Positions 1 through 8,147 of a DNA stretch of 28,457 bases are shown here, piece by piece; positions within the stretch are counted from its first letter, which is position 1, and each line of letters starts with the position of its first letter. Position numbers and translations under genes: made by a program. This DNA is from Bacteroidaceae bacterium (GTDB lineage: Bacteria; Bacteroidota; Bacteroidia; Bacteroidales; Bacteroidaceae), in NCBI GenBank assembly GCA_016292545.1, contig JAEDIG010000016.1:1-28457 (forward strand). The letters run 5' to 3'. The notes beneath the pieces were generated by a model. It did not search any database. It was not told where the DNA came from and saw nothing but the letters and a program-made list of their open reading frames with translations.

Positions 1-50
1 GGCTCGTTAGGGACTTACACCCGTTAGATGATACACATGCTGGTCAAACA

Positions 51-84
51 GAAAAAGCCCTGTAAGTCTTTGACTTTCTGGGCT
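51..84 (-). terminator. Intrinsic terminator downstream of tRNA-Ser
   Basis: Read on the minus strand, AGCCC pairs with GGGCT and, inside it, AAGTC pairs with GACTT around a three-base loop, with a 3x3 internal loop between the stems. A run of five T follows directly. This is the classic stem plus U-tract layout and it begins a few bases after the tRNA 3' end, so it should end the tRNA transcript. Bases 1-50, to its left, show nothing I can name. Confidence 0.7.
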
Positions 85-90
85 AATCGG

Positions 91-175
91 CGGAGAGAGA
101 GGGATTCGAACCCCCGGTACCTCTCGGTACGCCGGTTTTCAAGACCGGTGTAATCGACCACTCTACCATCTCTCC
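91..175 (-). tRNA. tRNA-Ser (anticodon UGA)
   Basis: The minus strand folds into a class II tRNA of 85 bases. The acceptor stem GGAGAGA pairs with TCTCTCC and is followed by discriminator G. The anticodon loop CTTGAAA sits on a CGG/CCG-type stem and places anticodon TGA at complement 139-141. A long variable arm (GTACC, loop GAGA, GGTAC) and a T-arm with loop TTCGAAT complete it. The long variable arm and G73 are serine identity features, and UGA reads UCA/UCG codons. The 3' CCA is not encoded, as is common in this phylum. A promoter lies upstream and a terminator downstream, so it is probably a single-gene transcript. Confidence 0.96.
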
Positions 176-214
176 ATGCATCATGGAAACAATGTTCTGT
201 CTCGAATGCGGGTG

Positions 215-245
215 CAAAGGTATAGCTTTTTTTTGAATCCACCAA
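215..245 (-). promoter_or_regulatory. Bacteroidetes-type promoter for tRNA-Ser
   Basis: On the minus strand the box TACCTTTG (complement 215-222) matches the Bacteroidetes -7 consensus TAnnTTTG. TTGG at complement 242-245 sits 19 bases upstream, which fits the -33 element. The box lies 39 bases before the mature tRNA 5' end, leaving a short leader. Confidence 0.65.
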
Positions 246-256
246 CTTTTAGCGTC

Positions 257-284
257 AAAAAAAATGAATTTTCCGCATTTTTTG
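257..284 (-). terminator. A/T-only hairpin after the S9 peptidase gene
   Basis: On the minus strand AAAAAATG pairs with CATTTTTT across a nine-base loop, with further T bases following, 26 bases after the peptidase stop codon. The stem is weak because it has almost no G-C pairs. It is the only terminator-like structure between this gene and the tRNA promoter. Confidence 0.4.
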
Positions 285-309
285 CACGATGGAGAGCATA
301 AGAGTGGCA

Positions 310-2451
310 TTAGTCGGATGTGCGGAGGAGGTTCCAGCGAGGAGGTTCCTTGTGGAGCAAATGTCTGACAAAGAAATCATAACGTTTGTGTTCGCCAAAG
401 GATTCTCCCATTGAATGATGGGCACCGGGAACAACCACCAGTTCAAAGTCCTTGCCGGCACGGATAAGCGCATTGGCCAGCTGCATGGTGCTGGCAGGAT
501 CCACATTGTCGTCCATCTCGCCCACCATGAGCATAAGCGGACGTTCCAGCAGATGGGCATTTTCCACATTGCTGCTGGCCACATAACTGCTGTCGACGGG
601 CCAGCCCATCCATTGCTCGTTCCACCATATCTTGTCCATCCGGTTGTCGTGACACCCGCAGGCGCTATAGGCAGCCTTGTAGAAATCTCCATGGAAAAGC
701 ACAGCGGCTGTGCTCTCCTGTCCACCCGCGCTACACCCATAGATGCCCACCCGGTTCACATCCATGTAGGGATAACGGGCAGCAGCAGCCTTTATCCAAG
801 CCATTCGGTCGGGGAATCCTGCATCGCGCAGGTTCTTGTAGCATACATCCTCAAACGCCTTGCCCCGATAGGAGGTGCCCATGGCATCGAGCTGAACCAC
901 GATGAATCCCAGTTCGGCCAAGGAAGAGGTGTTCCAGATGTAGGGAAGGAAGGACTTGGGCACGTATGCATCGCCCGGACCGGCATAGATGTATTCCACC
1001 ACAGGATAGGATTGGCTGGGGTCGAAGTTGGTAGGGCGCTGGATGATGCCCCACATGAGCGTCTTCCCATCGCGTCCGGGAGCGGCAAACACTTCGGGGC
1101 TCACCCACCCCTCGGCCTTGAGACGACTGATGTCGACCTTGGCCAGCAGTTGCACATCTTCAGGGCGGGAGGTGCTGCGTACCACTGTGACAGGAGGCTG
1201 CTCCTGGGTGGACCATGTGTCTACGATATAGGCATAGTCGGGACTGAACTGCACCTGATGGTTGCCCGTTTCAGGCGTGAGGCATAGCAGATGCCTGCCA
1301 TCCAGGTCGATACGATAGTAGCGCACCAGATACGGGTCCTCGTCGGGCTGCATGCCACTGGCAGAGAAATAGATGTATCCGTTTTCTTCGTCCACATGCT
1401 CCACCCTGCGGACCACCCATTGCCCCTTAGTGAGCTGCTGCTTCACACGCCCGCTCTTGAGGTCAATCATATACAGATGGTTCCATCCGTCGCGCTCGCT
1501 CATCCACAGCATCCTCTCGCCGTCGGCCAGGGTGTGGCGGAAATAGCGGCTGTAATTGACGAAGGTGGAGCTTGTCTCGCTCACAAGCGTCCGCATCTTT
1601 CCCGTTGCCGCATCCATCTCCAGCACATCGAAACGCTGGTGCCCACGCTGGTTATACTCAAAGGTGACAGCCTTCCCATCGGCATTCCATTCCAGATTGC
1701 GAAGGTCGTATTGGTTGGAAATGGCCGATTCGTCGGCACACACACGATGGCCTGTGGCCACCTCAAACACACAGGGCGTGCGCTGCATGCGCTCGTCGCC
1801 CGGCTTGGCATACTCCTGCTGATGGAGGATTGGCTGAAGCTGGTGGCGAGGACTGCTTTCCACATAATACACATAGCGTTTCTGGGCTACAGGACGAATC
1901 TTGCAGACAGCCAGATGGGTACCTGCAGCATTCCATTGGATATATGCGCTGTAATAGGATGAAAGTGTGCCGTCGAAACTGAGCTGGCGCACCTGGCTGC
2001 CGTCGGGCCTGCTCACATGGACATTGTCGTTGGCGATATATGCCACCCAGGAGCTGTCGGGCGAATATGCACAGCGTGCATTGCGCTCGTCATCGGTATT
2101 CATCCAATGATTGCGCACGAGCTGGGGTCCCTGAAGGGTAGGGCTGCTCCATGGCTGTGGGGTGTCCCTTTTATGCGGAGGACGCACGCCCTGGTCCGAG
2201 GAAAGGGAAAAGGTGAGACTGCCCTTTTCGTCAATGGTGCCAGTGTAGGGTTTCCTGCCGTCCTCGCGTTGTACATGGCACGAGAACGTGCGTGCATCGG
2301 TCCATTTCACATCGGATACGGCATCAACCACCTTGTCGGCAGAGAATCTATGTGGAAGCGCAAAGGCACGCTTGTAGTCGTCCACGCTGCCTTGGGCAAT
2401 TGCCGGTGATACATCCAACAGGATGAATGCAGCCATGATAAATTGTTTCAT
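310..2451 (-). CDS. S9 family dipeptidyl-peptidase-like serine peptidase, exported
   Basis: This 713-residue protein starts with a short signal-like segment that probably ends at AIAQ (residues 17-20). The middle part (about 40-440) has the WxxDG and SPD type repeats of a DPP-IV beta-propeller (PF00930 type). The C-terminal part is an alpha/beta hydrolase (PF00326 type) with nucleophile S574 in YGCSAGG, D647/D648 in GEMDDNVDP, and probable catalytic H679 in PGAHHS. Length and domain order match the S9B peptidases common in Bacteroidales, which release N-terminal dipeptides, often Xaa-Pro, from peptides in the periplasm or at the cell surface. It stands alone, divergent from the menaquinone operon. 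Which dipeptides it removes cannot be read from the sequence, and the signal peptide has an unusual Asp in its hydrophobic core. A -7 box lies 30 bases upstream of the ATG. Confidence 0.92.
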   Translation of the reverse strand: MKQFIMAAFILLDVSPAIAQGSVDDYKRAFALPHRFSADKVVDAVSDVKWTDARTFSCHVQREDGRKPYTGTIDEKGSLTFSLSSDQGVRPPHKRDTPQPWSSPTLQGPQLVRNHWMNTDDERNARCAYSPDSSWVAYIANDNVHVSRPDGSQVRQLSFDGTLSSYYSAYIQWNAAGTHLAVCKIRPVAQKRYVYYVESSPRHQLQPILHQQEYAKPGDERMQRTPCVFEVATGHRVCADESAISNQYDLRNLEWNADGKAVTFEYNQRGHQRFDVLEMDAATGKMRTLVSETSSTFVNYSRYFRHTLADGERMLWMSERDGWNHLYMIDLKSGRVKQQLTKGQWVVRRVEHVDEENGYIYFSASGMQPDEDPYLVRYYRIDLDGRHLLCLTPETGNHQVQFSPDYAYIVDTWSTQEQPPVTVVRSTSRPEDVQLLAKVDISRLKAEGWVSPEVFAAPGRDGKTLMWGIIQRPTNFDPSQSYPVVEYIYAGPGDAYVPKSFLPYIWNTSSLAELGFIVVQLDAMGTSYRGKAFEDVCYKNLRDAGFPDRMAWIKAAAARYPYMDVNRVGIYGCSAGGQESTAAVLFHGDFYKAAYSACGCHDNRMDKIWWNEQWMGWPVDSSYVASSNVENAHLLERPLMLMVGEMDDNVDPASTMQLANALIRAGKDFELVVVPGAHHSMGESFGEHKRYDFFVRHLLHKEPPRWNLLRTSD

Positions 2452-2480
2452 AAATATGGGGTTTAAGAGTTATGTTTATG

Positions 2481-2488
2481 CAAAATTA
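2481..2488 (-). promoter_or_regulatory. -7 box for the S9 peptidase gene
   Basis: The minus strand reads TAATTTTG, an exact TAnnTTTG match, 30 bases upstream of the peptidase ATG. No convincing -33 TTTG is seen at the right distance. This promoter and that of menF are divergent and share a spacer of about 120 bases. Confidence 0.5.
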
Positions 2489-2519
2489 CAAAAAAAAGAA
2501 GAAAACGTGGAGCTTTGTC

Positions 2520-2550
2520 TTGCATTATAATATGGTATTAAGTAACTTTG
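2520..2550 (+). promoter_or_regulatory. Promoter of the menaquinone operon
   Basis: TAACTTTG at 2543-2550 matches TAnnTTTG, and TTGC at 2520-2523 lies 19 bases upstream as a -33 element. Transcription would begin near 2557, leaving only about 15 bases of leader before the menF ATG at 2572. This also argues against the in-frame TTG at 2548 as the start codon, because it falls inside the promoter box. Confidence 0.6.
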
Positions 2551-2571
2551 CATAAAATTAACGATAGAAAC

Positions 2572-3636
2572 ATGCAGAGTTTTGCCCTATACCGCCTGCC
2601 TCACCACACCCAGCCCATGATTGTGGGGCTCAACGACAACGAAACAGAAACGCTCGACAGTGTGGAAAAACTGGACGGGCGCGAGGGCTTCGTGTTGTCT
2701 CCTTTCTGGTGCGACAGCCAGCATTCGGTCGTCCTCATCCACGGCAGGCCAAGGCCATACCAACAGGGGGAGCTCAACCATTTTCTCTTCCATGTAGGCA
2801 CATGCAGCACACCTGAGCACATCGGAAAGGACATCTACCAAAAGGATTTCGACACGTTTTCCAGCGCCATTAGGGAAGGACGTTTTGAAAAGCTCGTATT
2901 GTCGAGAGCGTCCAGCTTTCCCCTACCCGCCTCCGGTTGTCATCCCGCAACGCTGTTCGAGCGTGCCTGCACCGCTTATCCACGCATGATGATTGTGCTC
3001 GTGTCGGCTCCCCATGCGGGCACATGGCTGATGGCCACACCCGAGGTGCTTTTGCAGGGAAAAGGCAACCAATGGCAAACGATGGCATTGGCCGGCACCA
3101 TGAAGCTTACAGCGGAAGAAGCGGATTTTGATGTGCCCATCGGCAACATGTCGCGAATGCCGAAGTGGGAAGAAAAGGACATACACGAGCAAGCCGTGGT
3201 TTCGGCCTATCTATATGACTGTCTGAAGGGAATATCCACCCATCTGAAGCAAGGCGCCACTACCACGGCAAGGGCGGGTTCGCTGGTTCATCTGCGCAGC
3301 ATCTTCTCCTTCGGCCTGCCGGACAACATGCATCTGGGCAGCATACTTCAGCGCCTGCACCCCACCCCCGCTGTGTGCGGAATGCCCAAGCATGAGGCCC
3401 TCCGCTTCATTCTGGAGCATGAAACGAACAGACGAAGATACTTCAGCGGCTTTGCCGGCTTGTTGCAACCCTCCGGCGACACACACATTTATGTAACACT
3501 CCGGTGTATGGAATACCTGCAAACCCATTACACCCTCTATGCCGGCAGCGGGCTTATGCCCCAAAGCACATTGGAAAACGAATGGACGGAAACGGCCTAT
3601 AAAATGGAAACGATGAAATCATGTATAGCCAGATAG
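2572..3636 (+). CDS. menF: Isochorismate synthase, menaquinone-specific
   Basis: This 354-residue chorismate-binding enzyme isomerises chorismate to isochorismate, the first committed step of menaquinone synthesis. The C-terminal two thirds carry family signatures: LAGT (173-176), the EEKDIHEQAVV helix (200-210), SLVHLRS (237-243), LHPTPAVCGMP (262-272), GFAGLLQPSGD (293-303), and the closing GSGLMPQSTLENEWTET block (325-341), which carries metal-binding acidic residues in this family. The N-terminal part is short compared with E. coli MenF (about 430 residues), as in other Bacteroidetes proteins as far as I recall. The start is set at the ATG 22 bases after the -7 box. Its last 16 bases overlap menD in another frame, which points to translational coupling. 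A salicylate or anthranilate synthase is unlikely given the menD-menB-menC-menE context. Confidence 0.93.
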   Translation: MQSFALYRLPHHTQPMIVGLNDNETETLDSVEKLDGREGFVLSPFWCDSQHSVVLIHGRPRPYQQGELNHFLFHVGTCSTPEHIGKDIYQKDFDTFSSAIREGRFEKLVLSRASSFPLPASGCHPATLFERACTAYPRMMIVLVSAPHAGTWLMATPEVLLQGKGNQWQTMALAGTMKLTAEEADFDVPIGNMSRMPKWEEKDIHEQAVVSAYLYDCLKGISTHLKQGATTTARAGSLVHLRSIFSFGLPDNMHLGSILQRLHPTPAVCGMPKHEALRFILEHETNRRRYFSGFAGLLQPSGDTHIYVTLRCMEYLQTHYTLYAGSGLMPQSTLENEWTETAYKMETMKSCIAR

Positions 3637-5279
3637 AAAGCATCAACATTCTCACGGCCTTGCTGCTGGCCCATGGCATAAGGGATGCCGTGGTGTGCCC
3701 AGGGTCCCACAATGCCCCCATTGTCCACAACCTGAACGAATGCGGCATGCGGTGTGTGGCGGTCACCGATGAACGGTCGGCCGGTTTCTGCGCCATGGGT
3801 ATGGCATTGCATACAAACCGGCCAGTGGCAGTATGTGTTACTTCGGGTTCTGCATTGCTCGGTTTGTTGCCTGCTGTAGCCGAAGCCTATTACCAGCATG
3901 TACCGCTGGTGGTGGTTTCTGCCGACCGGCCACAGGCATGGATTGGACAGCTGGATGGACAAACGATGCCCCAGCCAGAAGCACTGGTTCCTTTTTCGCG
4001 CTACAGCGTATCGCTGCCCGAAGTAACCGACGACAGAAGCCGGTGGCACTGCAACAGGCTGGTCAACGAGGCGCTGCTGGCCACCTGTCACCACGGAAGG
4101 GGACCCGTACACATCAATATGCCCCTGAGCGAGCCTTTGCATGTGTTCTCGAGAACGCAATTGCCAGAGGAACGGATAATCCGCAGAATCACGACTGAAG
4201 CGGAACGTTGCCGGCCAGCCACACTGCAGCCACTGGAGGATGTGCTGGCCAGAAGCAGGAAACCGATGTTGATAGTGGGCCAGTGCGGACATGGCGACAT
4301 GCAAATCGGCCGGAAACTGGCCGAAACGTGGGAGCGGAACTGTGTGGTGCTGAAAGAGTGTCTGGGACCGAGCGTGTTCGGACGCACAGTATTCGAGCCC
4401 ATTCTGACAGATGTAGCCACAGAGATGATGCCCGACCTTGTTATATATATGGGCGGCACGCTTGTGAGCAAGCAACTGAAACGGATGCTCAGGAATGCAC
4501 CCGACATACCCACATGGGTGGTAAATGCCGACGGCAGCATTACGGACGTGACCATGCAACTGACTGCCGTTGTGGAAACCAGGCCGGAGAATATGCTGGA
4601 ATGGCTGGCCAAGTGCCTGCCAGAATCAGATGGCAGCTACATGAACTACTGGAAGCAAAGGCTCAGCGCCTGCGTCCGTCTGGCCGATGGGATGCAGTTG
4701 CCATGGTCGCAGGCTGCCGTGGTGAGAGCCCTTGAACATGCGGTCGGAGCGGACGCGCATATTGCATACGCCAACAGCAGTGCTGTGCGTTTGGGCAATC
4801 TTTTTGCATCAGGCCACCGTGCATGCAACCGGGGACTCAACGGAATCGAAGGTTCGCTGTCCACAGCTGTGGGTATGGCGCTGGCAGACAGCAGCCGGCC
4901 CGTTTATTGTGTGATTGGCGACCTCAGTTTCTTCTACGACCACAATGCGCTATGGATTCAGGAACTTCCCAGACAGCTCCGCATCGTGATGCTCAACAAC
5001 AGCGGCGGAGGCATCTTTGAACGCTTTGAAGGTCTACGGCAAAGTGCTGCACGCGAAAGGCTGGTGATGGCCCGCCACCACACTTCTGCCCAAGGCATCT
5101 GCCACGATTTTGGCATAGGCTACCAGACGGCGACAGATGCAGACAGTCTGGAGGAAGGAATCAGATGGATTACCTGTCCGCCAGACAGCGGTCCAAGATT
5201 GCTGGAAGTAGCTACCTCATCGGCCGAGGATCAAGCGGCCACCGACTTGATTGAAAACTTCATAAGACAAAATATATAA
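3621..5279 (+). CDS. menD: SEPHCHC synthase (MenD, ThDP-dependent)
   Basis: At 552 residues this is a full-length 2-succinyl-5-enolpyruvyl-6-hydroxy-3-cyclohexene-1-carboxylate synthase. It joins 2-oxoglutarate and isochorismate with loss of CO2, using thiamine diphosphate. The N-terminal Pyr domain has VCPGSHNAPI (25-34) and the catalytic glutamate E51 in AVTDERSAGF. A central domain follows. The C-terminal PP domain has RGLNGIEGSLSTAVG (404-418) and the Mg/ThDP-binding GDLSFFYDHNAL (433-444), followed by NNSGGGIF (459-466). The ATG lies 16 bases inside the end of menF, and menB begins 11 bases after the stop. The enzyme is cytosolic and the second step of the operon. Confidence 0.97.
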   Translation: MYSQIESINILTALLLAHGIRDAVVCPGSHNAPIVHNLNECGMRCVAVTDERSAGFCAMGMALHTNRPVAVCVTSGSALLGLLPAVAEAYYQHVPLVVVSADRPQAWIGQLDGQTMPQPEALVPFSRYSVSLPEVTDDRSRWHCNRLVNEALLATCHHGRGPVHINMPLSEPLHVFSRTQLPEERIIRRITTEAERCRPATLQPLEDVLARSRKPMLIVGQCGHGDMQIGRKLAETWERNCVVLKECLGPSVFGRTVFEPILTDVATEMMPDLVIYMGGTLVSKQLKRMLRNAPDIPTWVVNADGSITDVTMQLTAVVETRPENMLEWLAKCLPESDGSYMNYWKQRLSACVRLADGMQLPWSQAAVVRALEHAVGADAHIAYANSSAVRLGNLFASGHRACNRGLNGIEGSLSTAVGMALADSSRPVYCVIGDLSFFYDHNALWIQELPRQLRIVMLNNSGGGIFERFEGLRQSAARERLVMARHHTSAQGICHDFGIGYQTATDADSLEEGIRWITCPPDSGPRLLEVATSSAEDQAATDLIENFIRQNI

Positions 5280-5290
5280 CATTGACTATT

Positions 5291-6112
5291 ATGAGAATAT
5301 GGAACAGAATCGAGGGATTTGATTTTAAGGAAATCCTTTTTGATGAGTATAACCACATCGCGCGCATCACCATCAACCGGGAACGCTGGAGAAATGCCTT
5401 CACGCCCCTCACCGTGGCAGAAATATCTCGTGCGCTCAACCATTGCAGGGAAAACGCCCACATCCGTGTTATCCTGCTCACAGGGGCAGGCGACAAGGCG
5501 TTCTGTGCCGGAGGCGACATGCACGTGAAGGGACGTGGTGGCTATGTGGATGACAATGGAGTGCCCCGGCTCAATGTGCTCGATGTGCAGATGCAGATAC
5601 GCAGGATGCCAAAGCCCGTGGTGGCCATGGTAAATGGTTTTGCCATCGGAGGCGGTCATGTGCTGCATGTGGTGTGCGACCTCACCATTGCTTCGGAAAA
5701 CGCCATCTTTGGGCAAACCGGTCCCAAGGTGGGTTCGTTTGATGCAGGTTTTGGTGCCAGCTATCTGGCACGCATCGTAGGGCAGAAGAAGGCGCGTGAG
5801 ATATGGTTCCTCTGCAAGCAGTATACTGCCCAGGAGGCATACGAGATGGGGCTTGTGAACAAGGTGGTTCCGGCCGACCAGTTGGAAGACACTTGTGTGG
5901 AGTGGGCCGAAATCATGATGCAACATTCACCGCTAGCCCTTCGCATGATAAAGTGCGGACTGAACGCAGAACTTGATGGACAGGCCGGCATACAGCAGCT
6001 TGCAGGCGATGCCACTATGCTCTATTACACCATGGACGAGGCACAGGAGGGCGGACGTGCTTTTCTGGAAAAGAGGAAGCCCGATTTCGACCAATATCCA
6101 ATGTTGCCATGA
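5291..6112 (+). CDS. menB: 1,4-Dihydroxy-2-naphthoyl-CoA synthase
   Basis: This 273-residue crotonase-fold enzyme closes the second ring of the naphthoquinone by an intramolecular Claisen reaction on o-succinylbenzoyl-CoA. It follows the E. coli MenB pattern closely: FCAGGDMHVKGRGGY (71-85), the oxyanion-hole GFAIGGGH (116-123), GQTGPKVGSFD (141-151) and IWFLCKQY (171-178). Q142, G144 and W172 correspond to E. coli Q154, G156 and W184, the bicarbonate site, so this is a bicarbonate-dependent (type I) MenB. The ATG at 5291 is chosen over an in-frame TTG nine bases earlier because the family starts near this point. The stop overlaps the menC start as ATGA. Confidence 0.97.
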   Translation: MRIWNRIEGFDFKEILFDEYNHIARITINRERWRNAFTPLTVAEISRALNHCRENAHIRVILLTGAGDKAFCAGGDMHVKGRGGYVDDNGVPRLNVLDVQMQIRRMPKPVVAMVNGFAIGGGHVLHVVCDLTIASENAIFGQTGPKVGSFDAGFGASYLARIVGQKKAREIWFLCKQYTAQEAYEMGLVNKVVPADQLEDTCVEWAEIMMQHSPLALRMIKCGLNAELDGQAGIQQLAGDATMLYYTMDEAQEGGRAFLEKRKPDFDQYPMLP

Positions 6113-7140
6113 GGTGCCCTTCCCACTATGCAATCCAAGCACGCACATTCCATTTCAAGCATCCTGCAGGCACCTCGCGCGGAATCTATACCACCCGGAA
6201 AAGCTGGCTGGTGACACTCAAGTCTGCCGACGGGAAAGAAGGCATGGGAGAATGTGCGCCATTGCCTGCCCTCAGTTGCGACTGCCTGCCCGATTATGAG
6301 GAAAGGCTGCACCACTTTTGCCAGCAGTTGACAGAAACGGGTAGCTTTCCTGTAGAGGAGATGCGGATCTACCCTTCAATGATGTTCGGACTGGAAACTG
6401 CCTTGCTCCATCTGCAGCAAGGAAATCCGGCCCTTTTCGACACGCCCTGGAGCAGAGGTGAGGAAGGCATACCCATGAACGGCTTGGTTTGGATGGGGCG
6501 CATCGACGAGATGATGGCACGCATCCAGCAGAAACTGGACGAGGGTTTCCGCTGCATCAAGCTGAAGATTGGTGCCCTGGGATGGAAGGAGGAATCGGCC
6601 ATGCTCCAGCGCATCCGGCGCGACTATGGAAAGGAAGAGGTGGAATTGCGTGTGGATGCCAACGGAGGATTCACTCCCGAGGAGGTACAGGGTGTGCTGG
6701 AGGAACTGGCCGCTTTTGATGTGCACTCCATCGAACAGCCCATTATGGCTGGCCAGTGGGACGCAATGGAGCGGCTTTGCAGCCGGTCGCCTGTGCCCAT
6801 TGCCTTGGACGAAGAACTGATTGGATGCCATACAAAGAACGAACGGGCCCGTTTGCTCGACTGTATCCATCCCTCGTATATCGTGCTGAAACCTTCGTTG
6901 CATGGAGGCATGCATGGAGTGAGGGAATGGATAATGCTGGCCAGGGATAGGGGCATCGGCTCCTGGATAACCAGTGCACTGGAGAGCAATGTGGGGATCA
7001 ATGCCGTGGCCCAGCTGGCAGCCAGCGTGTATGGCCCCTCCGTGACCCTTCCACAAGGATTGGGCACAGGCATGCTCTATACCGACAACATACCCTACCC
7101 CCTGGAGATGAAGGGACAAAAACTCTGGTTCAAGCCATGA
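6109..7140 (+). CDS. menC: o-Succinylbenzoate synthase
   Basis: This 343-residue enolase-superfamily enzyme dehydrates SHCHC to o-succinylbenzoate. The catalytic set is complete: the KxK motif K151/K153 in KLKIG, metal ligands D183 (RVDANGG), E209 (HSIEQP) and D234 (IALDEE), and the second catalytic lysine K261 in VLKPSLHGG. The N-terminal capping domain spans roughly residues 1-110. Its ATG overlaps the menB stop, and its own stop overlaps the menE ATG in the same ATGA fashion, so the four genes are almost certainly co-translated. Some relatives also racemise N-acyl amino acids, but the operon fixes the role here. The substrate SHCHC is normally supplied by MenH, which is not encoded between these genes. 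Confidence 0.96.
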   Translation: MRCPSHYAIQARTFHFKHPAGTSRGIYTTRKSWLVTLKSADGKEGMGECAPLPALSCDCLPDYEERLHHFCQQLTETGSFPVEEMRIYPSMMFGLETALLHLQQGNPALFDTPWSRGEEGIPMNGLVWMGRIDEMMARIQQKLDEGFRCIKLKIGALGWKEESAMLQRIRRDYGKEEVELRVDANGGFTPEEVQGVLEELAAFDVHSIEQPIMAGQWDAMERLCSRSPVPIALDEELIGCHTKNERARLLDCIHPSYIVLKPSLHGGMHGVREWIMLARDRGIGSWITSALESNVGINAVAQLAASVYGPSVTLPQGLGTGMLYTDNIPYPLEMKGQKLWFKP

Positions 7141-8147
7141 CAGTGGACGATTTCATCAGGGAGTGGACAAGCGAAGAACCCGATGTGGAAGTGCACACGA
7201 GCGGCTCCACGGGTACACCCAAGGTGTTCAGAGCCACTAAACAGCGCATGAAGGAGAGTGCGCGCATCACCTGTGAATCTCTGGGTTTGCGGAAAGGTGA
7301 TCAGGCATTGCTCTGCCTGTCGCCCGACTATATTGCGGGTAAGATGATGATTGTGAGAGCCCTGGAATATGGCATGAAGCTCTGCTGCATCCCGCCTTCC
7401 TCTCATCCCATGGCTGCAAAGAACCTGCCCAAGAGAATTGACTTCTGCGCCATGGTGGCAATGCAGGTGAAGGTTTCCCTCCAAAAGGAGGACGAACGGA
7501 AACGGCTGATGGGGATAGGCCACCTGATTGTGGGCGGAAGTGCCATCGACGAACAGCTGGCTCGCGAATTGCACGCTTTCCCCAATGCCGTATGGAGCAC
7601 TTATGGCATGAGCGAGACCCTCTCCCACATTGCCTTAAGGCGATTGAGCGGAGAGGATGCCGAACCCTGGTACAGACCTTTGAGGAATGTGGAGGTGGGA
7701 CTGGATGAACGCGGATGCCTCACCATTCATGCCCCCCTTGTATGTCCCACTCTGCTCCACACCAACGACATGGCCCTAATTTCGCACGACAGCAAGGGAG
7801 TGCGGTTCAGGGTGACCGGACGCATCGACAATGTAGTGGTGAGCGGTGGGCTGAAGATTCAGATAGAGGATGTGGAAACAATGCTCAGCAAAGGGTTGGA
7901 ACAACCTTTTGTAGTGACAAAGACCAAGGACACAATGCTAGGGGAAGCCCTATGCCTGCTGACACAGGACACAGACACGAAAAAAGTGGAGCAGATCTGC
8001 AAAGCAATGCTACCCCACTATCATATACCCAAAAGAATCTTTCATGTATCTGCCATCCCCCTTACCGACAACGGAAAGCCTGCCCGAAAGAAGGCCGCTG
8101 AACTGGCCGGAGAATTGCTGGCTCAGGCCTCACGCGAGGAGAAATAG
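7137..8147 (+). CDS. menE: o-Succinylbenzoate-CoA ligase, short form
   Basis: This 336-residue member of the acyl-adenylate-forming family activates o-succinylbenzoate to its CoA thioester for MenB. Motifs in order: the P-loop TSGSTGTPK at 21-29, WSTYGMSET (153-161), VTGRIDNVVVSGGLKI (226-241) with the ribose-binding and hinge residues, and the C-terminal catalytic lysine K314 in DNGKPARK. It is about 110 residues shorter than E. coli MenE, and the missing part is the region before the P-loop. The ATGA overlap with menC shows the start is genuine, so the protein is short by nature and not truncated. Its last 25 bases overlap the 3' end of the convergent flavoprotein gene. Confidence 0.93.
   Translation: MTVDDFIREWTSEEPDVEVHTSGSTGTPKVFRATKQRMKESARITCESLGLRKGDQALLCLSPDYIAGKMMIVRALEYGMKLCCIPPSSHPMAAKNLPKRIDFCAMVAMQVKVSLQKEDERKRLMGIGHLIVGGSAIDEQLARELHAFPNAVWSTYGMSETLSHIALRRLSGEDAEPWYRPLRNVEVGLDERGCLTIHAPLVCPTLLHTNDMALISHDSKGVRFRVTGRIDNVVVSGGLKIQIEDVETMLSKGLEQPFVVTKTKDTMLGEALCLLTQDTDTKKVEQICKAMLPHYHIPKRIFHVSAIPLTDNGKPARKKAAELAGELLAQASREEK

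Noticed and set aside
415..1962. Two long plus-strand open frames opposite the S9 peptidase
   Set aside because: Shadows of the minus-strand peptidase, whose catalytic Ser, Asp and His motifs are intact.
2548..2571. TTG at 2548 as start of menF
   Set aside because: It lies inside the TAACTTTG promoter box, so it would precede the transcription start; ATG 2572 fits better.
7137..8147. menE as a truncated pseudogene because it is about 110 residues short
   Set aside because: All catalytic motifs are present and the start is locked by the ATGA overlap with menC; short MenE proteins are usual in Bacteroidetes.
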